A stretch of 64,000 nucleotides of DNA from Marivirga aurantiaca (GCF_016679925.1 NZ_JAEQBW010000001.1:744001-808000), one strand, 5' to 3'. Counted from the stretch's first letter, positions 34,831 to 45,481 are shown. Notes: generated by a model from the sequence alone, not told the origin. Made by a program: numbers and translations.

Positions 34831-36803
34831 TTCATAGATTAATATTTATATTGTTATTAAGCATTTCCTTCAGTTTGAATGCGCAGGATGAAGATGCTTT
34901 TGTGGCAGTTACTGCTTCAGTGGAAGGAAATGATGTTTTGCTCCGATGGGCACCTTCTACCCCTATATTATGGTATTATAGCAATATTTATGGCTATACT
35001 CTTGAAAGATATACCTATAAAAGAGGAGGGGAAATCCTGGAAAAAGCTGAGAAGATAACTTTAGGCACTGATTTAAAACCTTCTGAATTGGATGAATGGG
35101 AGTATTTAGCTAATCGTGATGATTTTGCTGCCGTAGCGGCACAATGTATATACGGAGAAAGCCTTGAGGTTACTGATGGTGCGACTGATGTTTTTTCAAT
35201 TGTCAATAAATCCAAAGAAATGGATTCGCGTTTTTCATTTGCCTTAGTAGCGGCAGATCAGAATGTAGAAGTGGCTAAACTGAGTGGTCTTTACTTTAGA
35301 GATGAGAATGTAAAGGAGGATGAATATTATCTATACAAAGTTTATGCTAATGTTCCTGATAAAATTGAAAGAGCAGATACCGCTATTTTATATTATGGGT
35401 TAGCTGAGTTCAAAGGACTACCAAAACCACAATTGTTAGATGTATTGGTTCAGGATGAACAGGTGCTTGTAGCATGGAATACCGTTGCCTTCGACCATAT
35501 ATATAATTATTATCAGATAGAGCGATCTGAGGATGGTGAAAATTATAAAATACTCAATGGCCTGCCAGTAGTAAATGTAGAGTCCGGACCTCGGAAAAAT
35601 AAAACCACCGGTATGTATGTGGATACTACCGCCCATGTGGGTAAACACTATTATAGGGTGGTAGCCAGAAATGCTTTTGGCCAGACTAGCCCTGCTTCCG
35701 ATTCACTCACAGTGGAAGTGCTTCCTGCTAATCAATTACCACAGCCTGAAATTATTGAGGGAGAAAATGTAGACAACCAAAGTATTGCTATAACATGGAA
35801 TATTCCTTACGAAACGGAACTTATTGATGAAGTTTATTTGGAAAGAGGAAAAAGTGCTAAAGGGCCTTTTAAAAAAATAAAGACAGTTTCCTTAAATGAA
35901 AGACGAATAGTAGATGATGCACCTTATTTTAACAATTATTATCGATTAGTGGTAGCAGATAAATATTATACAAAAGCTTCATTTCCATATCTGGTACAAC
36001 TAATTGACAGCATACCACCAGGTCCTTCAGAGATTATAACTGCTACTGTGAAGGATAGTCTTGTAACAATTAACTGGCATCCAAATCCTGCTAAAGATTT
36101 AATGGGCTACAGACTTTATAAGTCTAATTTTGAATCCTCCGAGTCCTCTTTGTTAACCGAAGAATTAATTACTGATACAGTTTATCAAGAGGTAATTGCT
36201 TTAAATAATTTAACGCAAAATGTTTTTTATTATTTGGCAGCTATTGATCATGTAGAGAATCAATCTCAATTAAGTAAAGCTGTAAAAGTTGTAAAGCCTG
36301 ATAGAATCCCACCATCTCCAGCTGTTATTTCTGAGGTAATTAGCAAAAATGATAGTATGACGATCAATTGGAAGCCTAGTGGAAGTTCTGATGTGAAGAA
36401 TTACCTGTTATATAGAAAGACAGGCACTACTTATACTTTAATAGGTGTACTTTCTTCCGATAAAAGTCAATATGTTGATACTTACAATAGCGACCAAAAG
36501 ACTACTATTACTTATAGACTAATAGCAATAGACCATGCTAATAATGAGGGGATATCTAGTCCTTTTTCTACTATTTACTTACCTGAAAGTAGTTCTGAAA
36601 AAGTGAAATATAAAGTCATTGAAGAAGAAGGGGTTCTTAACATTTATTGGGAGACGGAAAAAAATAATAATAGAGAAGTAAATATCTATCTGAATAATGG
36701 AGAGCATTTTAATTTGGTTAAAGTGGTGAGTTTTGAAAAAGGCACTTATAGTTTAGCCAGAAAAGGGATTACTGAAAAGGATTTAAAATTAATTTTTAGA
36801 TGA
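34827..36803 (+). CDS. exported protein with four fibronectin type III-like domains
   Basis: A 658-residue protein with a signal peptide (MIHRLIFILLLSISFSLNAQ). Four Fn3-like repeats are visible from residue ~190 to ~585: LPKPQLLDVLVQDEQVLVAW, LPQPEIIEGENVDNQSIAITW, PPGPSEIITATVKDSLVTINW and PPSPAVISEVISKNDSMTINW, each followed by the Fn3 YxLYR/YYRV pattern. The first ~190 residues form a separate N-terminal region starting with another Fn3-like strand (EDAFVAVTASVEGNDVLLRW). It has no recognisable T9SS C-terminal domain. The ATGA overlap (34827-34830) couples it to the 1,555-residue gene, and the SprB giant lies 137 bp downstream. Confidence 0.85.
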   Translation: MIHRLIFILLLSISFSLNAQDEDAFVAVTASVEGNDVLLRWAPSTPILWYYSNIYGYTLERYTYKRGGEILEKAEKITLGTDLKPSELDEWEYLANRDDFAAVAAQCIYGESLEVTDGATDVFSIVNKSKEMDSRFSFALVAADQNVEVAKLSGLYFRDENVKEDEYYLYKVYANVPDKIERADTAILYYGLAEFKGLPKPQLLDVLVQDEQVLVAWNTVAFDHIYNYYQIERSEDGENYKILNGLPVVNVESGPRKNKTTGMYVDTTAHVGKHYYRVVARNAFGQTSPASDSLTVEVLPANQLPQPEIIEGENVDNQSIAITWNIPYETELIDEVYLERGKSAKGPFKKIKTVSLNERRIVDDAPYFNNYYRLVVADKYYTKASFPYLVQLIDSIPPGPSEIITATVKDSLVTINWHPNPAKDLMGYRLYKSNFESSESSLLTEELITDTVYQEVIALNNLTQNVFYYLAAIDHVENQSQLSKAVKVVKPDRIPPSPAVISEVISKNDSMTINWKPSGSSDVKNYLLYRKTGTTYTLIGVLSSDKSQYVDTYNSDQKTTITYRLIAIDHANNEGISSPFSTIYLPESSSEKVKYKVIEEEGVLNIYWETEKNNNREVNIYLNNGEHFNLVKVVSFEKGTYSLARKGITEKDLKLIFR

Positions 36804-36940
36804 GGTCAAAAAAATATTATTGTAAGTATGGTATTATTGCCCTTTAATAATCAACAAGATAGCCTGTGTGAAATTGTAGATTTTAGAGGAAATTTTTATA
36901 CAAAAAGGAAAATATTAAAGTCATATTTCAATAACAATTT

Positions 36941-39900
36941 ATGAGAAAAATTTACGTGCGATATGTTTTAATTATAGTTTTATTTACAATACTGTCAAAT
37001 AAATTATGGGCGATTGATTATTTATGTATTGGAGAAAATTTAACAATTTCTGCTGGGAGTATAAAATGTACAAAAGATTATACCGATTTCTCATGGAATA
37101 CTGATGGTGGTAGGAAGCTTGGAGGAGGTGGCATGAAAGATGATTACATTACTGTTGACTTTACTTCACCTGGTGATTATACTGTAAGTGTTTCAATTGT
37201 GTATAATACTCATGGTGGTTCTGCTGAATGTAACCCATCATCATATACCGAAACAAAGGAATTTGATATTAAAGTGTTAGCTACTCTACCTACTCCTTCT
37301 TTTGAATTTCAGCCTTATGAACAGCAGTCAAATTACTGTACTGGAGACGTATTAAAAACTCGAGTAAAGATTACCGATGGTGAAGTTCTTACTTATCGTA
37401 TTGTATACAAAATAGGAGGGAATTATACTTATTCATCTTGGCAATCTATATCTATAAACCAATGGGTAAATATCAACAAAAATATTGGAGAGCTTAACGG
37501 TATCAATAGCATTTCAATTCCCTCAGAAATTGATATGACTGCTCAAGTGAGAAGCAGAGGCAAAACTTGCTCAATTAAAAGTTATGATATTGTAAAATCA
37601 GATTATTACCCCAATCCTCCGACTTTTAGTGTAAATGACTTTAGTGTCCCAATCTGCCCAGGTGGTAATGACGGCTTTATCAAATTAAATGTTGGCGGTT
37701 CCACTGATATTACTAAATTCATATTAACAAGGAGTAGCAGGTTAAGTGAAGGAGATTTTGATAATATTAATACCACGACTTTCAGTTTTTATGAAGGGAG
37801 TGATATTTGTCCCGATGGCTGTAGAGGGATTGAGTATTTCAATGAAGAAGTCACTTTAGAGGCAGATGGTACTTTGAAGATAGAGGACCTTGAAACAGGT
37901 ATTTATGAGTTAGTTATTGAATCAAGCCAGGTGGATAATAATTACTCTCCATGTTATAGTAATTACTATTTTTACTTGCCCCCCGCTCCTGAAGTATTGA
38001 TAGTAAGCGATTTATCACCATTAGAGGAGGAGTTGTCCTGTAGTAATAGTGCAAACGGGAGTTTGACATTTTCGGCAGTTCGTTCCAACGGAAGTGTGGC
38101 AGATAATTTAACCTACAGGTTATATAAAAAAGGCACTGATAATAATTATCCTGCTACTTCTTTACAAACCAAATCCAATGAGACAGAGAACAGCCAGATA
38201 AGCTTTGAGGACCTGGGCTCGGGGACCTACCGAGCGACAGCGCAATACGGCAATTGTACAGCAATTAACAGCCGGGAGGTCACCATCCGTGTCCCTGATG
38301 TTTTAGAAATTTCATCAGCTCCACCAGTAGCCCCCGACTGTTATGGAGGGAGCAATGGCAGTTTACCCGTATCGCCCATAGGAGGTAAATCAAGCGAGGA
38401 CATTAGTGTAAAAGTAAGCGGGCCTGACTATGAAGTTACAAAGGTTTTCGACAGAAACGGCACAGGCGATGCCCTTAACTTTACAGGCTTAACAGGCGGT
38501 CTTACCTATACAATAAGCTTGTCAACTTCTACAGATTGTTCAGTATCAGAGACCAGGCTAATCCCCAATCCATCTGAAATAGCTTTAAGTAACCCAAGTC
38601 CGGTAGCCCCCAGCTGCCCTGGAGGTTCAGACGGCTACTATGTTTTCAGCCTGACAGGAGGTACAGGGACCCTGAGTGTAGGCGATGTTAAAGTGAATGG
38701 AACCACCACGACCAATGTAACAACAATTTCCCCCTATAGAGTAGGAGGTCTATCGGAAGGGGATGAGCTTGAAATCAACGTAACAGATGGCAATGGTTGT
38801 CCTAAAGTTTTTGAAGATATTATTATTCCCAATGTGACAAGCCCGGTCAATCTAACAGTTTCTTCAGTACTCCCCGGGGAGTGCTATACAGATGATGCCT
38901 CAGCAACAGTAACTATTACAGGGGGCACCGCCCCCTATGAGTTAGAAGTAGATGGCAGCCGCTACCCGGATGCCTTAACCACCTATAGTGCAACAGATAT
39001 GCCTATCAGCGTATCAGGTCTTTCACCCCTTGACAGCCATAGCTTTAGCGTAACCGATAATACAGATAATGGGTCAGGCTCATCAAATAAATGTTCCGAT
39101 ACCGAGCCTATTGGCCCCATAGATGAATTATTTACAATAACGAGAGGTGCTTTACCCACCCCTAACGGAAATACTACTTACCAGGTGCAGTGTAAAAATG
39201 GTACCGCCAGGGTTGATTTTACTTTAACAGGGGCCAATGCCTCCCAGCAAATCAGAGTTTATGACGCTTCAGACAATGAGCTTCCCACATTGCATAAGTC
39301 AGTCACCAATAGCGGTTTTATCAATTTTCCAGCCGGCAGCTATAAAGTAAGGGCAATAGATGAACATTGTTCATCAGACAATACGCTTGCATTTACCATC
39401 AACGAAGTTCCCACCTCCTTTGCTTTAACCTCAGCTTCGGCCGATGAAATGTTCAGTGATGGCGGCCTTTCCTATCATACTACCTATGCAGGCTCGGCAG
39501 AAGGGGGTATTAGTATAGTAATGGAAGGAGGCCTGAAGCCCTATACAGTAAGGCTTGAAGCAGACGGTACACAAAAAGAGTTAAAAACCTTAGGTTCAAG
39601 TGATGCCACTTATACCTTTGAAGGATTGACAGCAAAAAATGGCAGTGGGGCCACGATTAATTATGTAGTAAAAGTGAGAGATGCTTTGGGCTGTCCCAAA
39701 ACATCAGGTACTATTACGCTCAGAGAGCCGGAAGCACTTGAATTGACAGACAGCTATAACAGCTATGCAGGAGGCTACCAGATCAGCTGCTTTGGCAGCA
39801 GCGATTCGATTTTTTTCAGTACCACAGGAGGAATTTACCCCCATCAGGTAAAGTTGCTTAAAGGAGGCACCTTAATCTCGCAAATGACCCTTAGCAGTAG

Positions 39901-42900
39901 CTCACCGAGTGGTTTTTTTAAAGACGTAGCCATAGGTACCTATAAGCTGGAAGTAACAGATAAGTCAGACCGGAGCAGCAGCCTTCAGCACAGCATCTGG
40001 CAGGACGACATCCCCATGACATCCCCCTCAGAAGCAGTAGACTTCAGCTACAGCATGGACAACCCGCTCTGTTTTTATAGTACAGACGGGACCTTACTGG
40101 TCACCCCTAGAGGAGGAGTGCCTTTTGCCGGAGGTACCTATGATATCACCTATTATGACCTTGAGGATAATGAGTTAATGAGCTCCCGTTCCACAGAACT
40201 TTTACTGACAGATTCAGCCGGCCTGTACCATGTTCTCATTGCAGATGCCAATAATTGCATCAGGGATACCCGGGAGAGCAATAGCCCGCTGGAAATTGAG
40301 AACATCCCCCAGTTGGAGATAGCCTCAGGCTCTCCGTTGAAGTCAGCATGTGCCAATTCCCCGGATGCAGGCATCGCCTTTTCAGTGCAGGGCGGTAACC
40401 TTCCTTATACCATAGAATTGCTTGATGAGGAAGGCTCCCCGGTGCCGGAAGGAATCCTTAGCGCCATTGACACCACCTACATAGACCAGGATGCTGTTAC
40501 AGGTGATATACTGGAAAATTTAAGCTACCAATTTGAAGGACTTACAGGAGGGAATACCTATACCCTCTCAGTCACCGATGCCAATTTTTCCACAGAGGAT
40601 GCCAATGTATGTACCCTCACAAAAACCATTGAAATTGAGCGCACCGATTCCATCACCTATAGCCAGGCTATCACAGATGTGGTATGTTTTGGGGATAGTA
40701 CAGGAAGTATCACTGTTCAGCCAAAATATGGAGAGGATGTGAACCCTGCCAACTTTTTGTTTGAGTGGTATGATTCCTCCGATGAATTAATAGCCACAGG
40801 AACAAATGTTTTGACAGACCTTCCTTCCGGCCTTTATAAATTTAAGATAGGCAATAAAGACGTGATCAACAGATGCCCTATTTTCCTTGGGCCCTTCACT
40901 GTAGTCGTTAAATCACCGGCAGCGCCCTTCCACCTGGAGTCGGTGAATGCCACTTCCTTTAGCTGTGCCGATGTTGCGCCAGTGAATATAAACGCAGCAC
41001 TTTCCGGAGGCTGGCTGACCAGCTCGTACCATTATAGCTTCGATAATGTTAATTGGGAAAGTGTTTCAGCTAATGATGACATTGTACGCCTGCAGGAATT
41101 CCTTGATGTAGGCGTTCATACCCTTTACCTGAAAGATAAGTCAGGCTGCCTGCAAAGTGCAGACTTTGAGATAAACTATGAACAGCCGGCACTAATGGTG
41201 CTCGATCAGCAGGAAGTAAGCTGTTATAATGGAGCCAATGGCGAGTTGTTGGTTAGCAGTAACTATGGCAATATGGACTTTAGCCTCTGGAATGAAGAAG
41301 AAAGTTTTACCTTACAAAAGCAGGATACCGTTTTGTTCCAGGGGTTACAGGCAGGAAGTTATTTACTTGCAGGCTCTTTGGACAATTGTTTTTCCGATAC
41401 CCTGTCGGTGGAGATCTTCGAGCCCCTGCAACTGTCAGCAGAAGTCAGTATTGACCAGATGGCCGGTTGCACCCATGCAGATGGTATGGCCTCCGCCACA
41501 GTATCAGGAGGGGTTCCCCCTTATGAGTTAAACTGGTATAATATAAATGAGCAGTCAGTCAGTGCAGATGCCCTTTCAGTCGGCAAGTACAGGCTAAAAG
41601 TAACCGATGCCAATGAGTGTGTTTTATATCAGCAGTTTGAGATAGAAGAGAACAGCCAGCTTGTACTGGAAAACATGAGCATTGAAGCGGCAAGCTGTGA
41701 GCAAAACAATGGAGCGATCAGTTTTGAAGTAGCAGGAGCCATTCCCCCTTATACAGTAGACTGGTCCAATGGGAGTACAGGACTGTCAGCCAATGGCCTT
41801 AGCCCGGGAGCTTATTATATTACAGTAACTGACGCCTTTAGTTGCCAGCTGACAGATACCCTTATAGTAGCGGAAATCCCTGTTTTAGAAGTATCGGTAG
41901 CCTCACAGGTAAATGCCTTTTGTGGCCTTTCCAATGGAAGTGTCAGTTTATCAGTAAGCGGAGGATCAGCGCCTTACAGTATAGAGTGGCCTGATACAGT
42001 TCACAACATCAGTGAACTGGAAGCAGTGGATTTATATGGCGGACTTCCTTACCAGGTAATCGTTTCCGATGCCACAGGTTGTAGTGTGGACTTTGGCTTT
42101 TCCATAGACAATCAAAACGGGCCGGCTATAAGCATTAACAGCATCCAACCCTTGTGCGGAAATACCAATGGGAGAATAGAAGCAAGTGTTTCAGGAGGAT
42201 TGCCCCCCTACAGTTTTGAGTGGATTGGCCAGAACAACCAAAGCAATGTTCTGGAGCATATAGCGGCAGGCGATTATTCTTTAAAAGTAACCGATGCCAA
42301 TGATTGCTCGGCCTACAAAACCATTGCCCTTAAAGACGATACCAGCAATTTACTGGCAGTAAGCTTTGATGAGCTGAATACCTCTTGCGGAGCCAGTAAT
42401 GGAGCGATAGATTTAAGCATAACAGGAGGATCCTCTCCTTACCATGTGGAATGGAGCGATGGGCCGGTGAGTACAAGCCGGGAGGATTTATCCTCAGGTT
42501 TGTATGAGGTAACTGTAACAGATGCCCATAATTGTACCATAGAAAGAGCAATTGAAATCATAGATATTCCGGTTCCCGAACTTACTTTAGCAGGCAAAAG
42601 CAATGCCAGTTGCGGGCAATCCAACGGCAGCATTACCTTAAATGAGAGAGAAGACTTAGCCCTGAGCTACCATTGGTCTCATGATGCAGGACTCAGCGGA
42701 CCGTCAGCAGAAAGCCTGGCTGCCGGTATATACACTGTTTACGCCCTTAACAGCACAGGATGCTCCACTGATACCCTCACATTTACCATTGAAAATGATG
42801 GGAGCGATCTTTCTGTTCAGCTGCAGCAAATTACCTCGGCCAGTTGCTTTAACAGCAGTGATGGCTCTGCAGAAGTAGTGGGAGTAAATGGCAGCGCCCC

Positions 42901-45415
42901 TTACAGTTACCAGTGGAATGATGCGCAAAATCAAACTACGGCAAAAGCCAGTGGTTTAAGGGCGGGCACCTATATTGTCTCGGTAAGGGATGCCGGTAAT
43001 TGTGTGCAATTCCGGTCAGTGACCATCAATACCTTAAACCCTGTTTATATAGCAGGTTTTGACAAAGTATCACCTGCTTGTAGTGGGGCATCCGATGGGA
43101 GCTTAACAGTAAATGTAGCCGGAGGCGTGGGAAACTACACCTACCTGTGGTCCGATGGCAGCACAGGCAACAGCCTGGATAATATTCCTGCAGGCAGCTA
43201 CAGCGTAGAGGTTTTTGATGGCAGCATGTGCATGGACGAGCAGTTTGTGGAGTTAATTGCCCCCGACACCCTCACTTATGATTATGAAGCATTTGCACCT
43301 GCACGTAGCGGGGAGAATAGCGGAAGTGCTTTAGTGGAGATAAATGGAGGCAGCCCACCCTATACATTGAGTTGGGAAGATGGCGTATCTGTAAAAGACA
43401 GGTTTGACCTGAGTTCCGGTACCCACCAGTTAAGCGTAACAGACAGCAAAAATTGTAGCAACACCTTTGAGATTATTGTTCCTGCAAAAGAGGAAATAAG
43501 CGCAGAAGCCCTCTTCACCCAACCGACTTGTTCAGGAGGTTCAGACGGTAAAATTGAGCTTGTCAATATCCATGGTGTAAGGAATCCACTGATCCAATGG
43601 TCCAACGGGCAGGTAGGAAGCACCTTGAGAAACGTAGCCGCTTCAGATTATACCTATAAGATCACGGATGCAGATAATTGTGCATATAAGCAGACTGTTA
43701 CACTGGAAGAGAAAGCCCCTTTATCTATTGATAACCTTAAGCTGAGCCATGTGAGTTGTTATGGGTCCAGAACAGGAGCCATAGACTTTGATATAACAGG
43801 AGGCAATGGAGGCTATCAAAGCAGCTGGAGCGATGGTCCGCAGAGTAAAAGCCGGGAGAATTTAGCCGTAGGCACTTATCAGCTCACCATCAGGGATGCC
43901 AAAGGCTGCAGCTTTACCAAAAGCTTTGAAATAACAGGGCCTGCACAGCTGAGTTTAGAGAAAGAGATTGGAGCTGTAAGCTGCTTTGGCGGAAATGACG
44001 GCAGTGTTGCTTTAACAGCCAAAGGAGGGACCCCACCATACAGCTACCACTGGACTGATGGCTACCAGGGAGCTGAGAGAAGCAATCTTCCGGCAGCTAC
44101 CTACTTTGTGAAAGTAGTTGATTCCAGCAGTTGTAGCGTTGACTTTTCCTTTACGATAAGCCAGCCCCTGCCTTTAAACCTGGCCGAAATAGAGAAAACC
44201 ATGCCTGGCTGCTATGGAGCCTCCAACGGTAGCCTCACTGTTTTGCCTGAAGGAGGGACAGCACCTTATGAAGTGATCTGGAACAATGGCAGCTCAGGAG
44301 TGACAAGTGAAAACCTTGCAAGCGGGGACCATCAAGTGACAGTTACAGATGCCAAAGGCTGTCAGCTTATCCAAACCATAGGCCTGGATGAGCCCAATCC
44401 ACTGGTTGCAGAAAAAGTGACAGCTACCCATCCGCTTTGTTACCAGGAGCCTTCAGGAAGCATAGAAGTATTGCCCGGGGGAGGAACTGCTCCGTATCAG
44501 GTTTTTTATAATGGGGCTTCCACAGCCCGGTCCGTGTTAACGGATGCCATGGCAGGAACGCACACTTATATTATTGAAGATGCCAATGGCTGCCGGGTGG
44601 AAGGGGAAGTGAGTTTGGAAGATCCGGCACCGGTGCGGTTAAGCAACCTTCCTGAAACAGTTTACCTCTGTGAAGGGGGCAGTGTGATATTGGATGCCGG
44701 TAATTGGTCTACTTATCAGTGGACAGCAGACAATGGGTTTAAGAGTAGCCAAAGAGAAGTCAGCATAACGGCCACAGGTCATTACCAGCTGAGAGTGAGT
44801 ACAGCTAATGGTTGTACAGACCAGGCCGTCATAGAAGTGTTAAAAGGAGATGATGTGATGGAGTCAGACTTTTTGCTGACCACCGAAGCAATAGTAGGAG
44901 ATACGGTGGTGTTTGTGGATGTAAGCTGGCCTATGCCTGATTCAGTGTCCTGGAATACCATGGATGATAAAGATGTGTATGTAGTATCGCAGCAGGGGGC
45001 CTACCAGGAGATTATCTTTACCAGGACGGGAAGTTTTGAGATGGGCATGTACGCTTACCTTGGTCTGTGCCAGGATTACATCCGAAAGGAAATAAAAGTA
45101 GTATCAAAAGAAGAAGCTGCCAGGCAAAAGGAAGAAGCCCTGGCCAAAGGTTATGATAAACTACACCTGAGTGCGCAGATTTACCCGAACCCCAATGATG
45201 GCAGGTTCAGGATAGAGATCCTTGGAGAGCAACCCTATGAGGTGAAGCTAAGGCTTGTCTCCCTGGACAAACCCCAGAGCCTGTATAACTTTTCCGGGAA
45301 GAAGAGCAAACACTATGTGTTTGAAGTAAGGGATGAAAAGCTGTCACCGGGAATATACATGGTGGTCATAGAAGCAGATGGTCAATTAATGAATAAAAGA
45401 TTTATTGTAAGGTAA
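36941..45415 (+). CDS. giant SprB-repeat surface adhesin-like protein with T9SS type A sorting domain
   Basis: A 2,824-residue exported protein. It has an N-terminal signal peptide (residues 1-25) and ~1,400 residues of varied Cys-containing Ig/SprB-like units (PSCPGGSDGYY near residue 560). From ~1,420 to ~2,560 come 15 tandem SprB repeats, each with C-x(n)-G-x-I/L-x3-V-x-GG-x-PPYxxxW. An Ig-like domain (CEGGSVILDAGNW) and a Val-rich spacer follow, then the C-terminal T9SS sorting domain (YPNPNDGRFRIEI from ~2,748, LSPGIYMVVIEADG, KRFIVR end). SprB proteins act in gliding and surface adhesion. A hairpin lies directly after the stop. Confidence 0.93.
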   Translation: MRKIYVRYVLIIVLFTILSNKLWAIDYLCIGENLTISAGSIKCTKDYTDFSWNTDGGRKLGGGGMKDDYITVDFTSPGDYTVSVSIVYNTHGGSAECNPSSYTETKEFDIKVLATLPTPSFEFQPYEQQSNYCTGDVLKTRVKITDGEVLTYRIVYKIGGNYTYSSWQSISINQWVNINKNIGELNGINSISIPSEIDMTAQVRSRGKTCSIKSYDIVKSDYYPNPPTFSVNDFSVPICPGGNDGFIKLNVGGSTDITKFILTRSSRLSEGDFDNINTTTFSFYEGSDICPDGCRGIEYFNEEVTLEADGTLKIEDLETGIYELVIESSQVDNNYSPCYSNYYFYLPPAPEVLIVSDLSPLEEELSCSNSANGSLTFSAVRSNGSVADNLTYRLYKKGTDNNYPATSLQTKSNETENSQISFEDLGSGTYRATAQYGNCTAINSREVTIRVPDVLEISSAPPVAPDCYGGSNGSLPVSPIGGKSSEDISVKVSGPDYEVTKVFDRNGTGDALNFTGLTGGLTYTISLSTSTDCSVSETRLIPNPSEIALSNPSPVAPSCPGGSDGYYVFSLTGGTGTLSVGDVKVNGTTTTNVTTISPYRVGGLSEGDELEINVTDGNGCPKVFEDIIIPNVTSPVNLTVSSVLPGECYTDDASATVTITGGTAPYELEVDGSRYPDALTTYSATDMPISVSGLSPLDSHSFSVTDNTDNGSGSSNKCSDTEPIGPIDELFTITRGALPTPNGNTTYQVQCKNGTARVDFTLTGANASQQIRVYDASDNELPTLHKSVTNSGFINFPAGSYKVRAIDEHCSSDNTLAFTINEVPTSFALTSASADEMFSDGGLSYHTTYAGSAEGGISIVMEGGLKPYTVRLEADGTQKELKTLGSSDATYTFEGLTAKNGSGATINYVVKVRDALGCPKTSGTITLREPEALELTDSYNSYAGGYQISCFGSSDSIFFSTTGGIYPHQVKLLKGGTLISQMTLSSSSPSGFFKDVAIGTYKLEVTDKSDRSSSLQHSIWQDDIPMTSPSEAVDFSYSMDNPLCFYSTDGTLLVTPRGGVPFAGGTYDITYYDLEDNELMSSRSTELLLTDSAGLYHVLIADANNCIRDTRESNSPLEIENIPQLEIASGSPLKSACANSPDAGIAFSVQGGNLPYTIELLDEEGSPVPEGILSAIDTTYIDQDAVTGDILENLSYQFEGLTGGNTYTLSVTDANFSTEDANVCTLTKTIEIERTDSITYSQAITDVVCFGDSTGSITVQPKYGEDVNPANFLFEWYDSSDELIATGTNVLTDLPSGLYKFKIGNKDVINRCPIFLGPFTVVVKSPAAPFHLESVNATSFSCADVAPVNINAALSGGWLTSSYHYSFDNVNWESVSANDDIVRLQEFLDVGVHTLYLKDKSGCLQSADFEINYEQPALMVLDQQEVSCYNGANGELLVSSNYGNMDFSLWNEEESFTLQKQDTVLFQGLQAGSYLLAGSLDNCFSDTLSVEIFEPLQLSAEVSIDQMAGCTHADGMASATVSGGVPPYELNWYNINEQSVSADALSVGKYRLKVTDANECVLYQQFEIEENSQLVLENMSIEAASCEQNNGAISFEVAGAIPPYTVDWSNGSTGLSANGLSPGAYYITVTDAFSCQLTDTLIVAEIPVLEVSVASQVNAFCGLSNGSVSLSVSGGSAPYSIEWPDTVHNISELEAVDLYGGLPYQVIVSDATGCSVDFGFSIDNQNGPAISINSIQPLCGNTNGRIEASVSGGLPPYSFEWIGQNNQSNVLEHIAAGDYSLKVTDANDCSAYKTIALKDDTSNLLAVSFDELNTSCGASNGAIDLSITGGSSPYHVEWSDGPVSTSREDLSSGLYEVTVTDAHNCTIERAIEIIDIPVPELTLAGKSNASCGQSNGSITLNEREDLALSYHWSHDAGLSGPSAESLAAGIYTVYALNSTGCSTDTLTFTIENDGSDLSVQLQQITSASCFNSSDGSAEVVGVNGSAPYSYQWNDAQNQTTAKASGLRAGTYIVSVRDAGNCVQFRSVTINTLNPVYIAGFDKVSPACSGASDGSLTVNVAGGVGNYTYLWSDGSTGNSLDNIPAGSYSVEVFDGSMCMDEQFVELIAPDTLTYDYEAFAPARSGENSGSALVEINGGSPPYTLSWEDGVSVKDRFDLSSGTHQLSVTDSKNCSNTFEIIVPAKEEISAEALFTQPTCSGGSDGKIELVNIHGVRNPLIQWSNGQVGSTLRNVAASDYTYKITDADNCAYKQTVTLEEKAPLSIDNLKLSHVSCYGSRTGAIDFDITGGNGGYQSSWSDGPQSKSRENLAVGTYQLTIRDAKGCSFTKSFEITGPAQLSLEKEIGAVSCFGGNDGSVALTAKGGTPPYSYHWTDGYQGAERSNLPAATYFVKVVDSSSCSVDFSFTISQPLPLNLAEIEKTMPGCYGASNGSLTVLPEGGTAPYEVIWNNGSSGVTSENLASGDHQVTVTDAKGCQLIQTIGLDEPNPLVAEKVTATHPLCYQEPSGSIEVLPGGGTAPYQVFYNGASTARSVLTDAMAGTHTYIIEDANGCRVEGEVSLEDPAPVRLSNLPETVYLCEGGSVILDAGNWSTYQWTADNGFKSSQREVSITATGHYQLRVSTANGCTDQAVIEVLKGDDVMESDFLLTTEAIVGDTVVFVDVSWPMPDSVSWNTMDDKDVYVVSQQGAYQEIIFTRTGSFEMGMYAYLGLCQDYIRKEIKVVSKEEAARQKEEALAKGYDKLHLSAQIYPNPNDGRFRIEILGEQPYEVKLRLVSLDKPQSLYNFSGKKSKHYVFEVRDEKLSPGIYMVVIEADGQLMNKRFIVR
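41216..44640 (+). repeat. 15 tandem SprB coding repeats, period about 225-230 bp
   Basis: Repeat starts (codons for the Cys-containing box) fall near 41216, 41463, 41690, 41917, 42150, 42380, 42607, 42840, 43073, 43300, 43525, 43752, 43977, 44202 and 44430. Each unit encodes about 75-77 residues. The tenth (near 43300, APARSGENSGS) lacks the otherwise conserved Cys. Similar 20-bp words, for example aaagtaaccgatgccaatga near 41598 and 42287, recur within it. The array could expand or contract by recombination. Confidence 0.85.
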
Positions 45416-45417
45416 TA

Positions 45418-45437
45418 GCCAGAGGTACGCCTCTGGC
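45418..45437 (+). terminator. hairpin directly after the giant SprB gene
   Basis: gccagagg (45418-45425) and cctctggc (45430-45437) form a perfect 8-bp stem with a TACG loop, two bases after the stop codon TAA. The tail (cattatcatt) is only partly T-rich, so termination may be inefficient or the hairpin may stabilise the very long mRNA. Confidence 0.6.
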
Positions 45438-45481
45438 CATTATCATTAAAAAGAAAAGTAATACCTCAAGGAGTTAAATAG

